Numbered from the stretch's first letter, positions 29,941 to 40,438 are shown. The stretch: DNA of 64,000 nucleotides from Alloalcanivorax gelatiniphagus (GCF_005938655.1 NZ_VCQT01000030.1:18061-82060), one strand, 5' to 3'. The notes: a model not told the origin generated them from the sequence alone. Translations and numbers: made by a program.

Positions 29941-30699
29941 ATGCCTCGCGCCAACCGTCATTACTCACCCGGTCACGTCTGGCACATTACCCATCGCTGC
30001 CATGACCAGCAGTTTCTGCTCGAATCCAAGCACTACCGCCGTCTCTGGGAACGCTGGCTGTATGAAGCGCGGCGCCGTTACGGCCTGCGGGTGCTCAATT
30101 ACGTCGTCACCAGTAACCACGTGCATCTGCTCGTGCTTGACCGGGGCGAGGGCGAAATCCAGCGGTCCCTCCAGTTGGTGGCCGGCTGCACCGCCCGGAA
30201 CTTTAACGGCCGTCACCGCCGCCGGGGCGCGTTCTGGGAAGGTCGCTACCACGCCACCGCGGTGGAAACCGGCGACCACCTGCGGCACTGTCTGGTGTAC
30301 ATCGACCTGAACATGGTGCGCGCCGGCCAGGTGCTGCATCCCCGCGAATGGGACGCCTGTGGCTACAAGGAAATTCAGTCGCCACGTAACCGCTACCGGA
30401 TCATCAACACCGCCGCCCTGATGAATGTGCTCGGCTTCACCGACCTGGGGGAATTGCGACGGGCCCATCGGCAGTGGGTGCAGGACGCCCTGGACCGCAA
30501 CGACCTGCGGCGCAACCCGATCTGGACCGAGGGGCTGGCGGTGGGCAGCCGGGAGTTCGTCGAGCAATTCCGCGACGCCCAGGGCCCGCTCGCCCGCAAC
30601 CGGCCCATCGAAACCGTCGGCGGGATCTGCCAACTGCGTGACGAACCGGTTATTTATCAGCCCTACTCGGCCTTCAAAAGCGACCGTTCAAGCCGCTGA
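29941..30699 (+). CDS. REP-associated tyrosine transposase (RAYT, Y1_Tnp/IS200-like)
   Basis: A 252-residue single-copy HUH/Y1 nuclease of the RAYT family, thought to mobilise REP palindromes. The His-hydrophobic-His signature is in NYVVTSNHVHLLV, the N-terminal strand is VWHITHRCHDQQFLL, and the candidate nucleophile tyrosine is in HCLVYIDLNMVRAG. The frame is intact with a strong SD. It lies between recJ and maeB, is oriented opposite to both, and is bounded by 15-bp inverted repeats. Such genes are usually domesticated single-copy loci rather than active IS copies. Confidence 0.92.
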   Translation: MPRANRHYSPGHVWHITHRCHDQQFLLESKHYRRLWERWLYEARRRYGLRVLNYVVTSNHVHLLVLDRGEGEIQRSLQLVAGCTARNFNGRHRRRGAFWEGRYHATAVETGDHLRHCLVYIDLNMVRAGQVLHPREWDACGYKEIQSPRNRYRIINTAALMNVLGFTDLGELRRAHRQWVQDALDRNDLRRNPIWTEGLAVGSREFVEQFRDAQGPLARNRPIETVGGICQLRDEPVIYQPYSAFKSDRSSR

Positions 30700-30745
30700 A
30701 AGCGCCTATTTTTGAGCGTTTCGTCTTGAAAAACAGAGGGTTATG

Positions 30746-30760
30746 GTGGTCCGACCCCGA
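30746..30760 (-). repeat. right 15-bp inverted repeat of the RAYT unit
   Basis: Exact reverse complement of 29822-29836, placed 47 bp after the RAYT stop codon and 18 bp before the 3' end of recJ. Confidence 0.7.
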
Positions 30761-30777
30761 CCGACCAGCCGGGCCGG

Positions 30778-32481
30778 TCAGGGGAGCGGGCGGAGGTGCT
30801 CGAAGAGCATTTGCGGGCTGCGGCGGCCGCGGAATTCGTTGACCTCCAGGCGGTAGACGCCCTCCACCCGGGTAAGGCGGGCGCCCAGCAGGGACGGGTC
30901 GGCGTTGAACAGGATGCCGTCCACCACGCCATTCACCCCGGGCAGGCCCAGGGTCAGCTTCAGGTGACGCTCACCCACCACCCGGTGGTTGAGCACCTCG
31001 AATTCGCCGTCGAAACGGGGCGGCGGAAAACCCTGGCCCCAGGGAAACCGGTGCGACAACAGCTCGGCGGTGGCCAGGCTGATGTCGCCATCCGCCAGGC
31101 CGCCGTCACTCTCCACCACCGGGTCGAACAGGTCCTCGCCGGCGACCTCGGAGACCGCCGTCTGAAACGCCTCCCGGAACGCCTCCAGATCCGACGCCCG
31201 CAAGGTCATGCCGGCGGCCATGGCGTGCCCGCCGAACTTCTGCAGCATGTCCGGGTGGCGGGTGGCCACCACGTCCAGCACATCGCGCAGGTGCAGGCCG
31301 GCGATGGAGCGCCCGGAGCCCTTGAGCATCCCCGCCTCCCGGGCCGGGGCAAAGGCAATCACCGGCCGGTGCACGGCCTCTTTTACCCGGGAGGCGAGAA
31401 TGCCCACCACGCCCTCGTGCCAGTCGCGGCCATGCAGGCACAGGGCCGCTGGCAACGTCTGCTCGCGCAGCCGCGCCACCTCGACCATGGCGGCGTCACG
31501 CATACCCTGCTCGATGCCGCGCCGCTCCCGGTTGATGGTATCCAGCTCCTCGGCGAACCGGCGTGCCTCGGAGACGCTGTCCGCCAGCAGGCATTCGATG
31601 CCGTGGCGCATGTCCGCCAGACGGCCGGCGGCGTTCAGCCTGGGCCCCACCGCGAAGCCCAGGTCCGCCGCCAGCGCTCGGCCCGGGTCACGCCCGGCCA
31701 CTTGCAGCAGCGCACGGATGCCCGGGTTGCCCTTGCCGGCGCGCAGCCGCCGCAGGCCCTGCTCCACCAGAATGCGGTTGGCGTCGTCCAGGCGCACCAC
31801 ATCCGCCACCGTGCCCAGGGCGACAAGGTCGAGCAGGTCCACCACCGCGCCCTTCAGGCCCAGTTCCCGCTGCACCGCCATCAGCAGGTAGAAGGCCACC
31901 CCCACCCCGGCCAGATTGGCGGCGGGAAACTCGTCGCCCTCCAGACGCGGATTGGCGATGGCGTCCGCCTCTGGCAGGCGGTCGCCGGGCAAATGGTGGT
32001 CGGTGATCAGCACGTGCATGCCCGCCGCGCGGGCGGCAGCGACGCCCTCCACGCTGGCGATGCCGTTGTCCACGGTGATGATCAGATCCGGCTCAAAGTC
32101 CGCCCGCGCCAGCTCGACGATGGCCGGCGACAGGCCGTAGCCGTACTCAAACCGATTGGGGACCAGGAAATCCGGCTTCGGGAAGCCCAGCGCCTGCAGC
32201 CCCCGCACCATCAGGGCGGTGGCGGTGGCGCCGTCGGCGTCGTAATCGCCGACGATGCAAATGCGCCAGTGCTGCTCCCGGGCGCTCAGCAGCAGCGCCA
32301 CGGCGGCGGTGAGGCCCTGGAAGGTGTCCGGATGGGGCAGCCGCCCCAGGGTCAGCTCCAGTTGCTCCGCGGCGGTGAGGCCACGGTTGGCGAGGATGCG
32401 CGCCAGCAGCGGCGGCACGCCGGGCCAGTCCACGGAAACGGGCGGGCGACGGCGAATACGGGGGTAGGAACTTACGGTCAT
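30778..32481 (-). CDS. recJ: single-stranded-DNA-specific exonuclease RecJ
   Basis: A 567-residue 5'-3' ssDNA exonuclease acting in recombination and mismatch/base-excision repair. DHH-family motifs are VGDYDADG, IITVDNG, LITDHHLPGD and VALGTVADVV. The DHHA1 part has RDWHEGVVGILASR, KGSGRSI and KFGGHAMAAGMTL. An OB fold at the C-terminus completes the enzyme. I chose the ATG at 32479-32481 (MTVSSYPRIRRRP), matching family N-termini; a start ten codons upstream is possible. It is divergent from fadB. Confidence 0.94.
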   Translation of the reverse strand: MTVSSYPRIRRRPPVSVDWPGVPPLLARILANRGLTAAEQLELTLGRLPHPDTFQGLTAAVALLLSAREQHWRICIVGDYDADGATATALMVRGLQALGFPKPDFLVPNRFEYGYGLSPAIVELARADFEPDLIITVDNGIASVEGVAAARAAGMHVLITDHHLPGDRLPEADAIANPRLEGDEFPAANLAGVGVAFYLLMAVQRELGLKGAVVDLLDLVALGTVADVVRLDDANRILVEQGLRRLRAGKGNPGIRALLQVAGRDPGRALAADLGFAVGPRLNAAGRLADMRHGIECLLADSVSEARRFAEELDTINRERRGIEQGMRDAAMVEVARLREQTLPAALCLHGRDWHEGVVGILASRVKEAVHRPVIAFAPAREAGMLKGSGRSIAGLHLRDVLDVVATRHPDMLQKFGGHAMAAGMTLRASDLEAFREAFQTAVSEVAGEDLFDPVVESDGGLADGDISLATAELLSHRFPWGQGFPPPRFDGEFEVLNHRVVGERHLKLTLGLPGVNGVVDGILFNADPSLLGARLTRVEGVYRLEVNEFRGRRSPQMLFEHLRPLP

Positions 32482-32593
32482 GACATCCGGCGGTGGGTGC
32501 AATGGCGGCAAGCGTCCGGGTATCGACCGGCGCCGTCAAGGGAAACGACCCACAAGTCACACAGGGGGGCTAACATCAAGCGGCCGTGCTTCT

Positions 32594-32645
32594 TATACTT
32601 GGCGACCCTGAGCGGGCTCGACCGAAAACGTGAGCAAACACTCAC
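32594..32645 (+). promoter_or_regulatory. candidate fadBA promoter and operator
   Basis: TATACT at 32594-32599 matches a -10 box. About 31 bp downstream, GTGAGCAAACACTCAC at 32630-32645 is an imperfect palindrome (arms GTGAG/CTCAC) placed where a repressor would block transcription. It does not match PsrA or E. coli FadR consensus sites. A TetR-type fatty-acid repressor is a guess. The 225-bp recJ-fadB gap holds no gene. Confidence 0.35.
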
Positions 32646-32706
32646 ATGAAACGGCGGGCCACGCCCGCGGCCCCTCCGCGTACTTTGGGACTGGAGAGCA
32701 ATCGTT

Positions 32707-34854
32707 ATGATTTACCAAGGCAACGCCGTAAGCGTAGAACTGCTTGACGACGGCATCGCCGAACTGAAGTTCGACCTTCAGGGCGAGTCCGTGAACAAGT
32801 TCAACCGTGCCACTCTGGAAGACCTGAGCAAGGCCACCGAGGCCCTCAAAGGCAACGACCAGGTCAAGGGCATCGTGGTCACCTCCGGCAAGAAAGTGTT
32901 CATTGTCGGCGCCGACATCACCGAATTCACCGAAATGTTCGCCAACGACGAGGCGGAGATCGCCAAGTGGTCCCGTGAGGCGAACGACATCTTCAACGCC
33001 TTCGAAGACCTGGACGTACCCAAGGTCGTGGCCATCAACGGTTTCGCCCTGGGCGGCGGCCTGGAAATGTGCCTGGCCTGCGACTTCCGCGTCATGGGCG
33101 AAGCCGCCCAGGTGGGCTTCCCGGAAGTGAAGCTGGGCATCTACCCGGGCTTCGGCGGCACCGTGCGCACGCCGCGCATCGTCGGCGTGGACAACGCCAT
33201 CGAGTGGATCGCCACCGGCAGCCAGAACAAAGCGGACAAGGCCCTGAAAGTGGGCATCGTCGACGCGGTGGTAAAAGCCGGTGACGAACGTGACGCCGCC
33301 CTCGACCTGGTCAAGCAATGCCTGGCCGGCAAGATCGACTTCCGCGCCAAGCGCCAGGAAAAACTGGAACCCCTGCCGATGCCCCCCATGGAGCAGATGA
33401 TGGCGTTCCAGACCGGCATGGCCATGGTCCAGCAGCAGGCCGGCAAGAACTACCCGGCCCCGGTGGAAGCCGTGAAGTCCATGCAGAAGGCCGCCGGCAT
33501 GAAGCGCGACGACGCCCTGGACGTGGAATCCAAAGGCTTCGCCAAGGTCGCCAAGACCCAGCAAGCCACCGCCATGGTGGGCCTGTTCCTGGCCGACCAG
33601 CAGGTCAAGAAAGTGAACGGCAAAACCGCCAAGGGCAGCCGCGAAGTGAAGCACGCCGCGGTACTGGGCGCCGGCATCATGGGTGGCGGCATCGCCTTCC
33701 AGTCCGCCCTCAAGGGCACGCCCATCGTGATGAAGGACATCAACGACAAGGCGCTGGACCTGGGCATGAACGAAGCGTCCAAGCTGCTCGCCAAGCGCGT
33801 CAGCAAAGGCAAGATGGACGCCGCCGGCATGGGTAAGGTGCTCTCCGCCATCCGTCCCACCCTCAGCTATGAGGACTTCAAGGACATCGACGTGATCGTC
33901 GAAGCGGTGGTCGAGAACCCCAAGATCAAACAGTCCGTACTGGCCGAGACCGAACAGAAAGTGGAAGGCGCCATCCTCGCCTCCAACACCTCCACCATCT
34001 CCATCAACCGGCTCGCCGAAGCGCTGAAAAAACCGGAGAACTTCGCCGGCATGCACTTCTTCAACCCGGTGCACATGATGCCCCTGGTGGAAGTGATCCG
34101 CGGTGAAAAAACCTCCGACGAAACCGTCGCCACCCTGGTCAACTACGCCCAGAAAATGGGCAAGAACCCGGTTGTCGTGAACGACTGCCCCGGGTTCCTG
34201 GTAAACCGGGTGCTGTTCCCCTACTTCGCCGGCTTCAGCATGCTGGTCCGTGACGGCGCCGACTTCCAGCAGGTCGACAAAGTCATGCAGAAATTCGGCT
34301 GGCCCATGGGCCCCGCCTATCTGCTCGACGTGGTCGGCATCGACACCGGCGTGCACGCCGCCCAGGTGATGGCGGAAGGCTTCCCGGACCGCATGGAGCA
34401 CGACTTCAAGGACCCGACCGAGATCATGTTCGAAAACGAACGCTATGGTCAGAAGAACGGCATCGGCTTCTACAAGTACGAAGAAGACAAGAAGGGCAAG
34501 CCCAAGAAAGTGGTCGACGAAAAGACCTATGAGCTGATCAAGCCCGCCGTTACCAGCGAAGCGAAGGACTACGACGCCGACGAGATCATCGCCCGCATGA
34601 TGATCCCGATGTGCACCGAAACCGTCCGCTGCCTGGAAGACAACATCGTCGGCTCCCCCGCCGAAGCCGACATGGCCATGATCTACGGCATCGGCTTCCC
34701 TCCGTTCCGCGGCGGCCCGCTGCGCTACATCGACAGCATCGGCACCCAGGCCTTCGTGGAACTGTGTGACAAGTACGCCCACCTGGGCGCGCTGTACGAA
34801 GCGCCGCAAATGCTCAAGGACAAAGCCTCCAAAGGCGAGTCCTTCTTCGGCTAA
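32707..34854 (+). CDS. fadB: fatty acid oxidation complex alpha subunit FadB
   Basis: A 715-residue multifunctional beta-oxidation enzyme. The N-terminal enoyl-CoA hydratase/isomerase has [16 protein letters not shown] and [18 protein letters not shown] with the two catalytic acids. The NAD-dependent 3-hydroxyacyl-CoA dehydrogenase begins at [13 protein letters not shown], with the catalytic histidine in [16 protein letters not shown]. It forms an alpha2-beta2 complex with FadA, encoded 24 bp downstream. Central for growth on alkanes and fatty acids, which fits the proposed oil-degrading lineage. Confidence 0.97.
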   Translation: MIYQGNAVSVELLDDGIAELKFDLQGESVNKFNRATLEDLSKATEALKGNDQVKGIVVTSGKKVFIVGADITEFTEMFANDEAEIAKWSREANDIFNAFEDLDVPKVVAINGFALGGGLEMCLACDFRVMGEAAQVGFPEVKLGIYPGFGGTVRTPRIVGVDNAIEWIATGSQNKADKALKVGIVDAVVKAGDERDAALDLVKQCLAGKIDFRAKRQEKLEPLPMPPMEQMMAFQTGMAMVQQQAGKNYPAPVEAVKSMQKAAGMKRDDALDVESKGFAKVAKTQQATAMVGLFLADQQVKKVNGKTAKGSREVKHAAVLGAGIMGGGIAFQSALKGTPIVMKDINDKALDLGMNEASKLLAKRVSKGKMDAAGMGKVLSAIRPTLSYEDFKDIDVIVEAVVENPKIKQSVLAETEQKVEGAILASNTSTISINRLAEALKKPENFAGMHFFNPVHMMPLVEVIRGEKTSDETVATLVNYAQKMGKNPVVVNDCPGFLVNRVLFPYFAGFSMLVRDGADFQQVDKVMQKFGWPMGPAYLLDVVGIDTGVHAAQVMAEGFPDRMEHDFKDPTEIMFENERYGQKNGIGFYKYEEDKKGKPKKVVDEKTYELIKPAVTSEAKDYDADEIIARMMIPMCTETVRCLEDNIVGSPAEADMAMIYGIGFPPFRGGPLRYIDSIGTQAFVELCDKYAHLGALYEAPQMLKDKASKGESFFG

Positions 34855-36054
<1,200 letters not shown>

Positions 36055-36085
36055 CCACCCTTCTCTTCACCGTTGCCGAGAACTG

Positions 36086-36120
36086 AAAAGCCCCGGCGGG
36101 TTCGCCCGCCGGGGCTTTTT
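36086..36120 (+). terminator. intrinsic terminator after fadA
   Basis: A 15-bp perfect stem (36086-36100 with 36105-36119) closed by a TTCG tetraloop, followed by a T-run. This is a textbook rho-independent terminator 32 bp after the fadA stop. The A-run on its left makes it potentially bidirectional. Confidence 0.93.
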
Positions 36121-36129
36121 CGTGGGTTC

Positions 36130-36196
36130 ATCGCGGCTGAAGCCGCTCCTACCCGGGGGGCTGGGTTCTTGATGTAGGAGCGACTTCAGTCGCGAT
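36130..36196. repeat. REP pair, outward-facing, second copy with compensatory stem change
   Basis: A standard reverse REP at 36130-36152 and a forward copy at 36174-36196 whose stem reads GCGAC/GTCGC instead of GCGGC/GCCGC, preserving pairing. It marks the left edge of the accessory island. Confidence 0.88.
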
Positions 36197-36313
36197 GAAA
36201 ATGGCACCACCGCTGATCCAGCCAGAAGCCCTCGCCTTTCTGAACCCCCAAAGATTGACAAACTTTGTCCGCCGCATAGCATAATCATGTACCCCAACCC
36301 CAGGAGAGTGAGC

Positions 36314-36571
36314 ATGCACATCTCACTAACCCCCGAACTGGAAGCCCGCATCAAAACCAAAGTGGAAAGCGGGCTCTACAACAACGCCAGCGAAGTCATC
36401 CGCGAGGCCCTTCGTTTCGTGGAAACCCATGAAGAATGGATCAACGAACTCAAGCTCGCACGCCTGCGTGAGCAGCTAAGGGAAGGCGTAGATCAACTGG
36501 ACCGCGGCGAGGGCACCCGTATCACATCCAAGGCCGGCCTGGACGATCTGTTCGAAGACCTGAAGGCGTAA
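36314..36571 (+). CDS. type II antitoxin, ParD-like (ribbon-helix-helix)
   Basis: An 85-residue antitoxin. The N-terminus (MHISLTPELEARIKTKVESGLYNNASEVIREALRFVE) is a typical ParD/CC2985-family ribbon-helix-helix that binds its own promoter as a dimer. The acidic C-terminal helix ending in GLDDLFEDLKA should clamp the toxin. I chose the ATG at 36314-36316, with AGGAGA upstream. The toxin gene follows after 2 bp. GC content is lower than in the surrounding core genes. Confidence 0.88.
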   Translation: MHISLTPELEARIKTKVESGLYNNASEVIREALRFVETHEEWINELKLARLREQLREGVDQLDRGEGTRITSKAGLDDLFEDLKA

Positions 36572-36573
36572 CA

Positions 36574-36867
36574 ATGCCAACCTCACTGGTCCTCTCACCC
36601 GCCGCCCGCGAGGATCTGGTAGCGATCCGGAAATATGGTGCGCTCCATTGGGGAAAACATCGCTCCGATCAATACCTGGACACTCTAAAGGAAGCCATCT
36701 GGTCGCTTCTTGAGTATCCAGAGACAGGCAGGACGCGCCCTGAATTGTCGAGTGAAATACGCAGCCTTCCGGTGTCCAGTCACGTCATCTTCTACCGAAT
36801 AGAGCGAGAACAGCTGGAGATCATTCGAATCCTGCATGCACGGCAGGATGTTGATCAGCAACTTTGA
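36574..36867 (+). CDS. type II toxin, ParE/RelE superfamily
   Basis: A 97-residue ParE-type toxin (LSPAAREDLVAIRKYGALHWGKHRSDQYLDTLKEAIWSLLEYPETGRTRPEL...SHVIFYRIEREQLEIIRILHARQD). The C-terminal IIRILHARQD motif is characteristic. ParE-family toxins poison DNA gyrase, while RelE relatives cut mRNA; the sequence looks more like ParE. It pairs with the upstream antitoxin and probably stabilises the island. Confidence 0.88.
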   Translation: MPTSLVLSPAAREDLVAIRKYGALHWGKHRSDQYLDTLKEAIWSLLEYPETGRTRPELSSEIRSLPVSSHVIFYRIEREQLEIIRILHARQDVDQQL

Positions 36868-36949
36868 TGAAAGGCTTACAGTTTTCTATCGTGAACACCT
36901 GAGAACCGGTAAAATCTTTTACGCTGCACTCAACATTGTAGCGGTCCAT

Positions 36950-37249
36950 CACACGTCGCTGGATGAACACTTCCTGCGAGGGCCGCGAGAGGTGCATGAA
37001 AACGTCGACGAGATGCAGACCGATTTGGACGACTACCTGGCTCGCTACAACACCAAGCAGCCCTACCAAGGGCGCGACATGAAGGGCAGAACACCCTATC
37101 CCATGTTCGTGAAGGGCCTGCACAAGGAGAAGAAAACCGTTGCCAAAACCGCCGCACAAACGGAAAAAATGAACCTGCCTGTCAAGAGGCGGCCATCAGG
37201 TAATAACCATCACCGCAAAGAAAAACCAGTACACCAAAGACCTCATTAA
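36950..37249 (+). pseudogene. IS481-family transposase remnant (C-terminal fragment)
   Basis: In frame with 36950, the peptide HHTSLDEHFLRGPREVHENV through DDYLARYNTKQPYQGRDMKG and RTPYPMFVKGLHK matches the C-terminal end of IS481-type DDE transposases (the NTKRPHQGRGMNGRTP block). The N-terminal and catalytic D-D portions are missing, and no terminal repeats were seen. The upstream part of the frame overlaps the toxin gene and is unrelated. It shows past IS activity at the island's left side. Confidence 0.7.
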
Positions 37250-37263
37250 GACTCGGAATAAAA

Positions 37264-37473
37264 TCAAACTTCCTGGCAAGGAAACACACCTCGAACATAA
37301 GCCCATAAGAACTTTCCATGAGACTCCGCATTAATAAAACCTTCATAAGTTTCTTGGGGAACATCAAAATATTGATATACACCACCATTGAGAAATTCGA
37401 CCTCAAGAATTTTCTCGCCCTCATCATAACCGATAGAGGCAATATTGCTTGAACTTACTGAAATACGCTCCAT
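37264..37473 (-). CDS. KTSC-domain protein
   Basis: A 69-residue protein made almost wholly of one KTSC domain. It has SSNIASIGYDEGEKILEVEF, then NGGVYQYFDVPQETYEGFIN, then AESHGKFLWAYVRG. The canonical family has a Lys-Thr-Ser-Cys-like C-terminal set; here the shared feature is the Y-x-x-x-x-VP...SxGxF core. KTSC domains are found alone or fused to RNA/DNA-related enzymes and have no settled function. The gene starts 12 bp after the HerA stop in the same direction and shares its low GC, so it is probably part of the same operon. Confidence 0.72.
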   Translation of the reverse strand: MERISVSSSNIASIGYDEGEKILEVEFLNGGVYQYFDVPQETYEGFINAESHGKFLWAYVRGVFPCQEV

Positions 37474-37485
37474 TTTTATCTCCTG

Positions 37486-39261
37486 TCAATTATTACCCGG
37501 ATCGAACCTTGCATCTTGGTTATGCCAATTTATTACCAACCCCTTAAAACTACTTTCTTTGTAATTGCCGCTCCAACTTTCAGACACACTAGGATCTTTG
37601 CTATCAGGATACCGGCCTTCTGGCGGAAGGGAGAATCTACAACGCATAGGAATTTTTGTAGCCTCACCAGTAATAAAAGCTTCACCAGTACGAAGAATCG
37701 GCAAAAAATCTATCATCCCAGATAGCCCATCCGACATTGCAGATTTTATCTTCGATCTATCCGATGCATTATTTATTCTCAATGCAAAAAAAGTCCCACA
37801 TTGAGACAAAATCGTATCATCAATTTCCGAAGGCCTTTGGCTAATCATCATCAACCCAACACCAAACTTTCTCCCTTCTTTGGCGATCCTTCTCACCATA
37901 TCTTTTGCGACACCATTCATGTCATTTGAAAGGTATCTATGAGCTTCCTCCATAACAAGAAGAAGAGGGATTTCTTTCATCCCATAAGGCAAAAACCTCC
38001 CCCATATTGCAGCCTCGAAGAGAACGTCGAGCATCGATCCCAAAATAAGATCAAGTCTTGAAGAGGGCATCCCGGAGATATCAAGTATCGTAACGGGGAA
38101 ATCATCACCAACCCAGTCAAAAATAAGATTTTCAAGGCGTCTATCTGTAGATCCATTACCCCCAATAGACCAAGGACCGGGATCCAAAAAAAACGCGTAT
38201 TGTCCGTCTACAAGTTTCGACCTCATCGCTTCCAAATTTCTTTTGAATGCTCCAGCCCCCCCTTTATTAGGTGGAGCATTACCAGGGGATGGCGGCGAAA
38301 ACCTAGGTGGCAAAAGATCATCTACTGAGCCGTCAGACTCTATCGCCGGAATAGTTCTATCGGCATCGCTCCAGGTTACGGAATCATCATAATACAACTT
38401 GTACCAAACTTTTTTTAAATCGAATGGAATGGGGGAGTATGGCGTTACTTTTATTGAGTCTATTTCTGGAAAATTCTCACTGGCGTATTGGCGCTTTAAG
38501 TCAACCATACAGTCAATAAATTTTATTTTCAGTTGTTCGTTTTTTCCACAAAGAAAGTCAATCAGGCTATCCGGAGAAATACACCAGTAGGGAACGTACA
38601 GGTTTTTCTCTTGTCCCGATGGATTTACAGAATAGACATTAGCCACATCAGAGAACGCCGCCGAATATTCACCATGCAAGTCAAAAATGATAATTCTTGA
38701 TGACGGCCTCAAAACCTTTCCCTCGTCACAACCCACTATTGACCGAATAAGGCTAACCACACCAGTAGATTTCCCCGATCCGGTAGATCCAAGAATGGCA
38801 GAGTGCTTATTTACCAGTGAATCCAAATTTATTCCTGCCTTGACTGAATCTGAACTTGATAACCGACCGATGGTCACATAGTCCTCTCCAGAAAACCCAT
38901 ATATTTTTTTTAAATCCGTCTCCGTAACAAGATGTACATCATCATTGATGCTGGGAAATTGATTTATACCTCTCTGAAAATCAATCCCAACTGCCTCACC
39001 TACCAGCTCAACTTTGATCATCCGTTTATCTGACAGATCTTTGGATTTTTCTCCAGCCTCGCTTGCCTCCGACACAATCCCGTAAAGATCGTTATAACCC
39101 TGGGGTATTCGCACAAAACTACCAACTTGTCCGAGCCTATGCGCCCGACCTTCAATAATAACGACACCAGACCTAACGTTAGGATTCAACTCAACCCCTA
39201 GAGAGCTACCGTGAACTGATGAGATCTGCCCAATTAGAGATGGCGAATTATTAGTTTTCAT
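37486..39261 (-). CDS. HerA-type DNA translocase/ATPase (DUF87), SIR2 partner
   Basis: A 591-residue FtsK/HerA-superfamily ATPase expected to form hexameric rings. An N-terminal HAS-barrel-like domain covers about 1-130. Walker A is GSTGSGKST (158-166, K164), IIFDLHGEY follows near 191-199, Walker B is LLLVMEEAH (433-441, E438/E439), and the sensor region is GLMMISQRPSEID with Q475. The start at 39259-39261 has AAGGG at good spacing and overlaps the SIR2 stop by 11 nt; an ATG six codons upstream is the alternative. The sequence is low in GC (about 40-45%) and differs in codon use from the flanking core genes. Pairing with SIR2 points to anti-phage defence. Confidence 0.9.
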   Translation of the reverse strand: MKTNNSPSLIGQISSVHGSSLGVELNPNVRSGVVIIEGRAHRLGQVGSFVRIPQGYNDLYGIVSEASEAGEKSKDLSDKRMIKVELVGEAVGIDFQRGINQFPSINDDVHLVTETDLKKIYGFSGEDYVTIGRLSSSDSVKAGINLDSLVNKHSAILGSTGSGKSTGVVSLIRSIVGCDEGKVLRPSSRIIIFDLHGEYSAAFSDVANVYSVNPSGQEKNLYVPYWCISPDSLIDFLCGKNEQLKIKFIDCMVDLKRQYASENFPEIDSIKVTPYSPIPFDLKKVWYKLYYDDSVTWSDADRTIPAIESDGSVDDLLPPRFSPPSPGNAPPNKGGAGAFKRNLEAMRSKLVDGQYAFFLDPGPWSIGGNGSTDRRLENLIFDWVGDDFPVTILDISGMPSSRLDLILGSMLDVLFEAAIWGRFLPYGMKEIPLLLVMEEAHRYLSNDMNGVAKDMVRRIAKEGRKFGVGLMMISQRPSEIDDTILSQCGTFFALRINNASDRSKIKSAMSDGLSGMIDFLPILRTGEAFITGEATKIPMRCRFSLPPEGRYPDSKDPSVSESWSGNYKESSFKGLVINWHNQDARFDPGNN

Positions 39262-40438
39262 CAATGTCACCCTTATCATTATCTTCCACCAACTTGAGAC
39301 TTACAGCTTTTCCTCCGCCTGTGTTTGCTAAAAACCTCGAAAATTTCACAAAATCGCCAAGGACAAATTTACCATTATCCCAGTACTCGTCACGAAAAAC
39401 TTCCCATCCTCTACTAGGAAGCTCTCCAAGTCTCCACTCCGCCTGCACTCCGTTTATTACGGCACCATCGTTACAGTACACACTCATATTGGGGCGTCTC
39501 TTGCCGAGCTCCACTGCAAACTTTTCTTCCTCTAGTTTTTTAAATTGCAGGGCGATAACAGCGGATGAGGGATTGCCCGCCATACACTCATCAAGCTTTG
39601 CGGAAATATGGGCGTCAGCAAACGAGAAGCCAATCACAATTAGCACTGAATCTTTTTCTAGAACAAAATTCTTGAGCCGATCAAACAGCGATGAAAATGG
39701 CGCAGACTGCGTCTGGTCATACTTTAGATGAGAGGGGTAAACCATCGTCCCTTTAGAAGCACCGGCCCCCCTTATAACTTCTCCTTTTCCGTTTTGCTCC
39801 CAATTGATTGACCCATGTAGCTTCCACAACCTAGTCCAACGGGAAGGTAGATCATTACTCGCCACAGCAGATGAATCAAAGAATGGGCACCTTGCCCCTG
39901 AGAAGCCATCAAAATATGGAGACTTAACTCGCTCAAGAGCTTCCTCCACGAGGAGGTCATAGTTTGTGGTAAAAACCTCGACAGCGTAATCACGGCTAAT
40001 ACCATTAATCCATGACACTAAATCCGAGTAGGCCGTATCATTTTCTGGCAATCCAACCGAAACCACTTCTTTAATTTTTTCACAAACCTCTTCTTCAAAA
40101 CCTCGATAGGCTTCAGAATCAAGCCCATAAACCTCATTATTTCCCAATACCTCGACAAACGACCTTATTCTAGATAAAACATTCTCAATATTTAGCCTCC
40201 CTGCGCCACCCACAATCTGATCAAAGCACCTCCCGTGGACTGGCGAAAGCTTACCCCGTACAATTCCAGTAAGCCCCGCCACATCGGGAATAAGGGGTGA
40301 GTACCCCTCGCCCTCCGACACATTAATACCTACTGGCGCCCCAGCACCAACAAGCAAGCCAATCTTCTTTCTTCCCTGGCCAACGATCTGCTTAAAATCG
40401 TACATGTACTGATCGGGATTATGAACTGTATCTGCCAT
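39251..40438 (-). CDS. SIR2-family NADase-like defence effector
   Basis: A 395-residue SIR2 protein. The NAD-binding glycine loop is GLLVGAGAPVG (27-37). The catalytic Asn and Asp are in FTTNYDLL (N159, D161), and the histidine is in LWKLHGSINW (H208). The terminal part (VLIVIGFSFADAHI) is typical of prokaryotic SIR2 effectors, which hydrolyse NAD to abort infection. The ATG at 40436-40438 lies 31 bp after the upstream helicase stop. The low GC and tight overlap with HerA identify a SIR2-HerA module. NADase activity is inferred from the family. Confidence 0.9.
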   Translation of the reverse strand: MADTVHNPDQYMYDFKQIVGQGRKKIGLLVGAGAPVGINVSEGEGYSPLIPDVAGLTGIVRGKLSPVHGRCFDQIVGGAGRLNIENVLSRIRSFVEVLGNNEVYGLDSEAYRGFEEEVCEKIKEVVSVGLPENDTAYSDLVSWINGISRDYAVEVFTTNYDLLVEEALERVKSPYFDGFSGARCPFFDSSAVASNDLPSRWTRLWKLHGSINWEQNGKGEVIRGAGASKGTMVYPSHLKYDQTQSAPFSSLFDRLKNFVLEKDSVLIVIGFSFADAHISAKLDECMAGNPSSAVIALQFKKLEEEKFAVELGKRRPNMSVYCNDGAVINGVQAEWRLGELPSRGWEVFRDEYWDNGKFVLGDFVKFSRFLANTGGGKAVSLKLVEDNDKGDIDEN

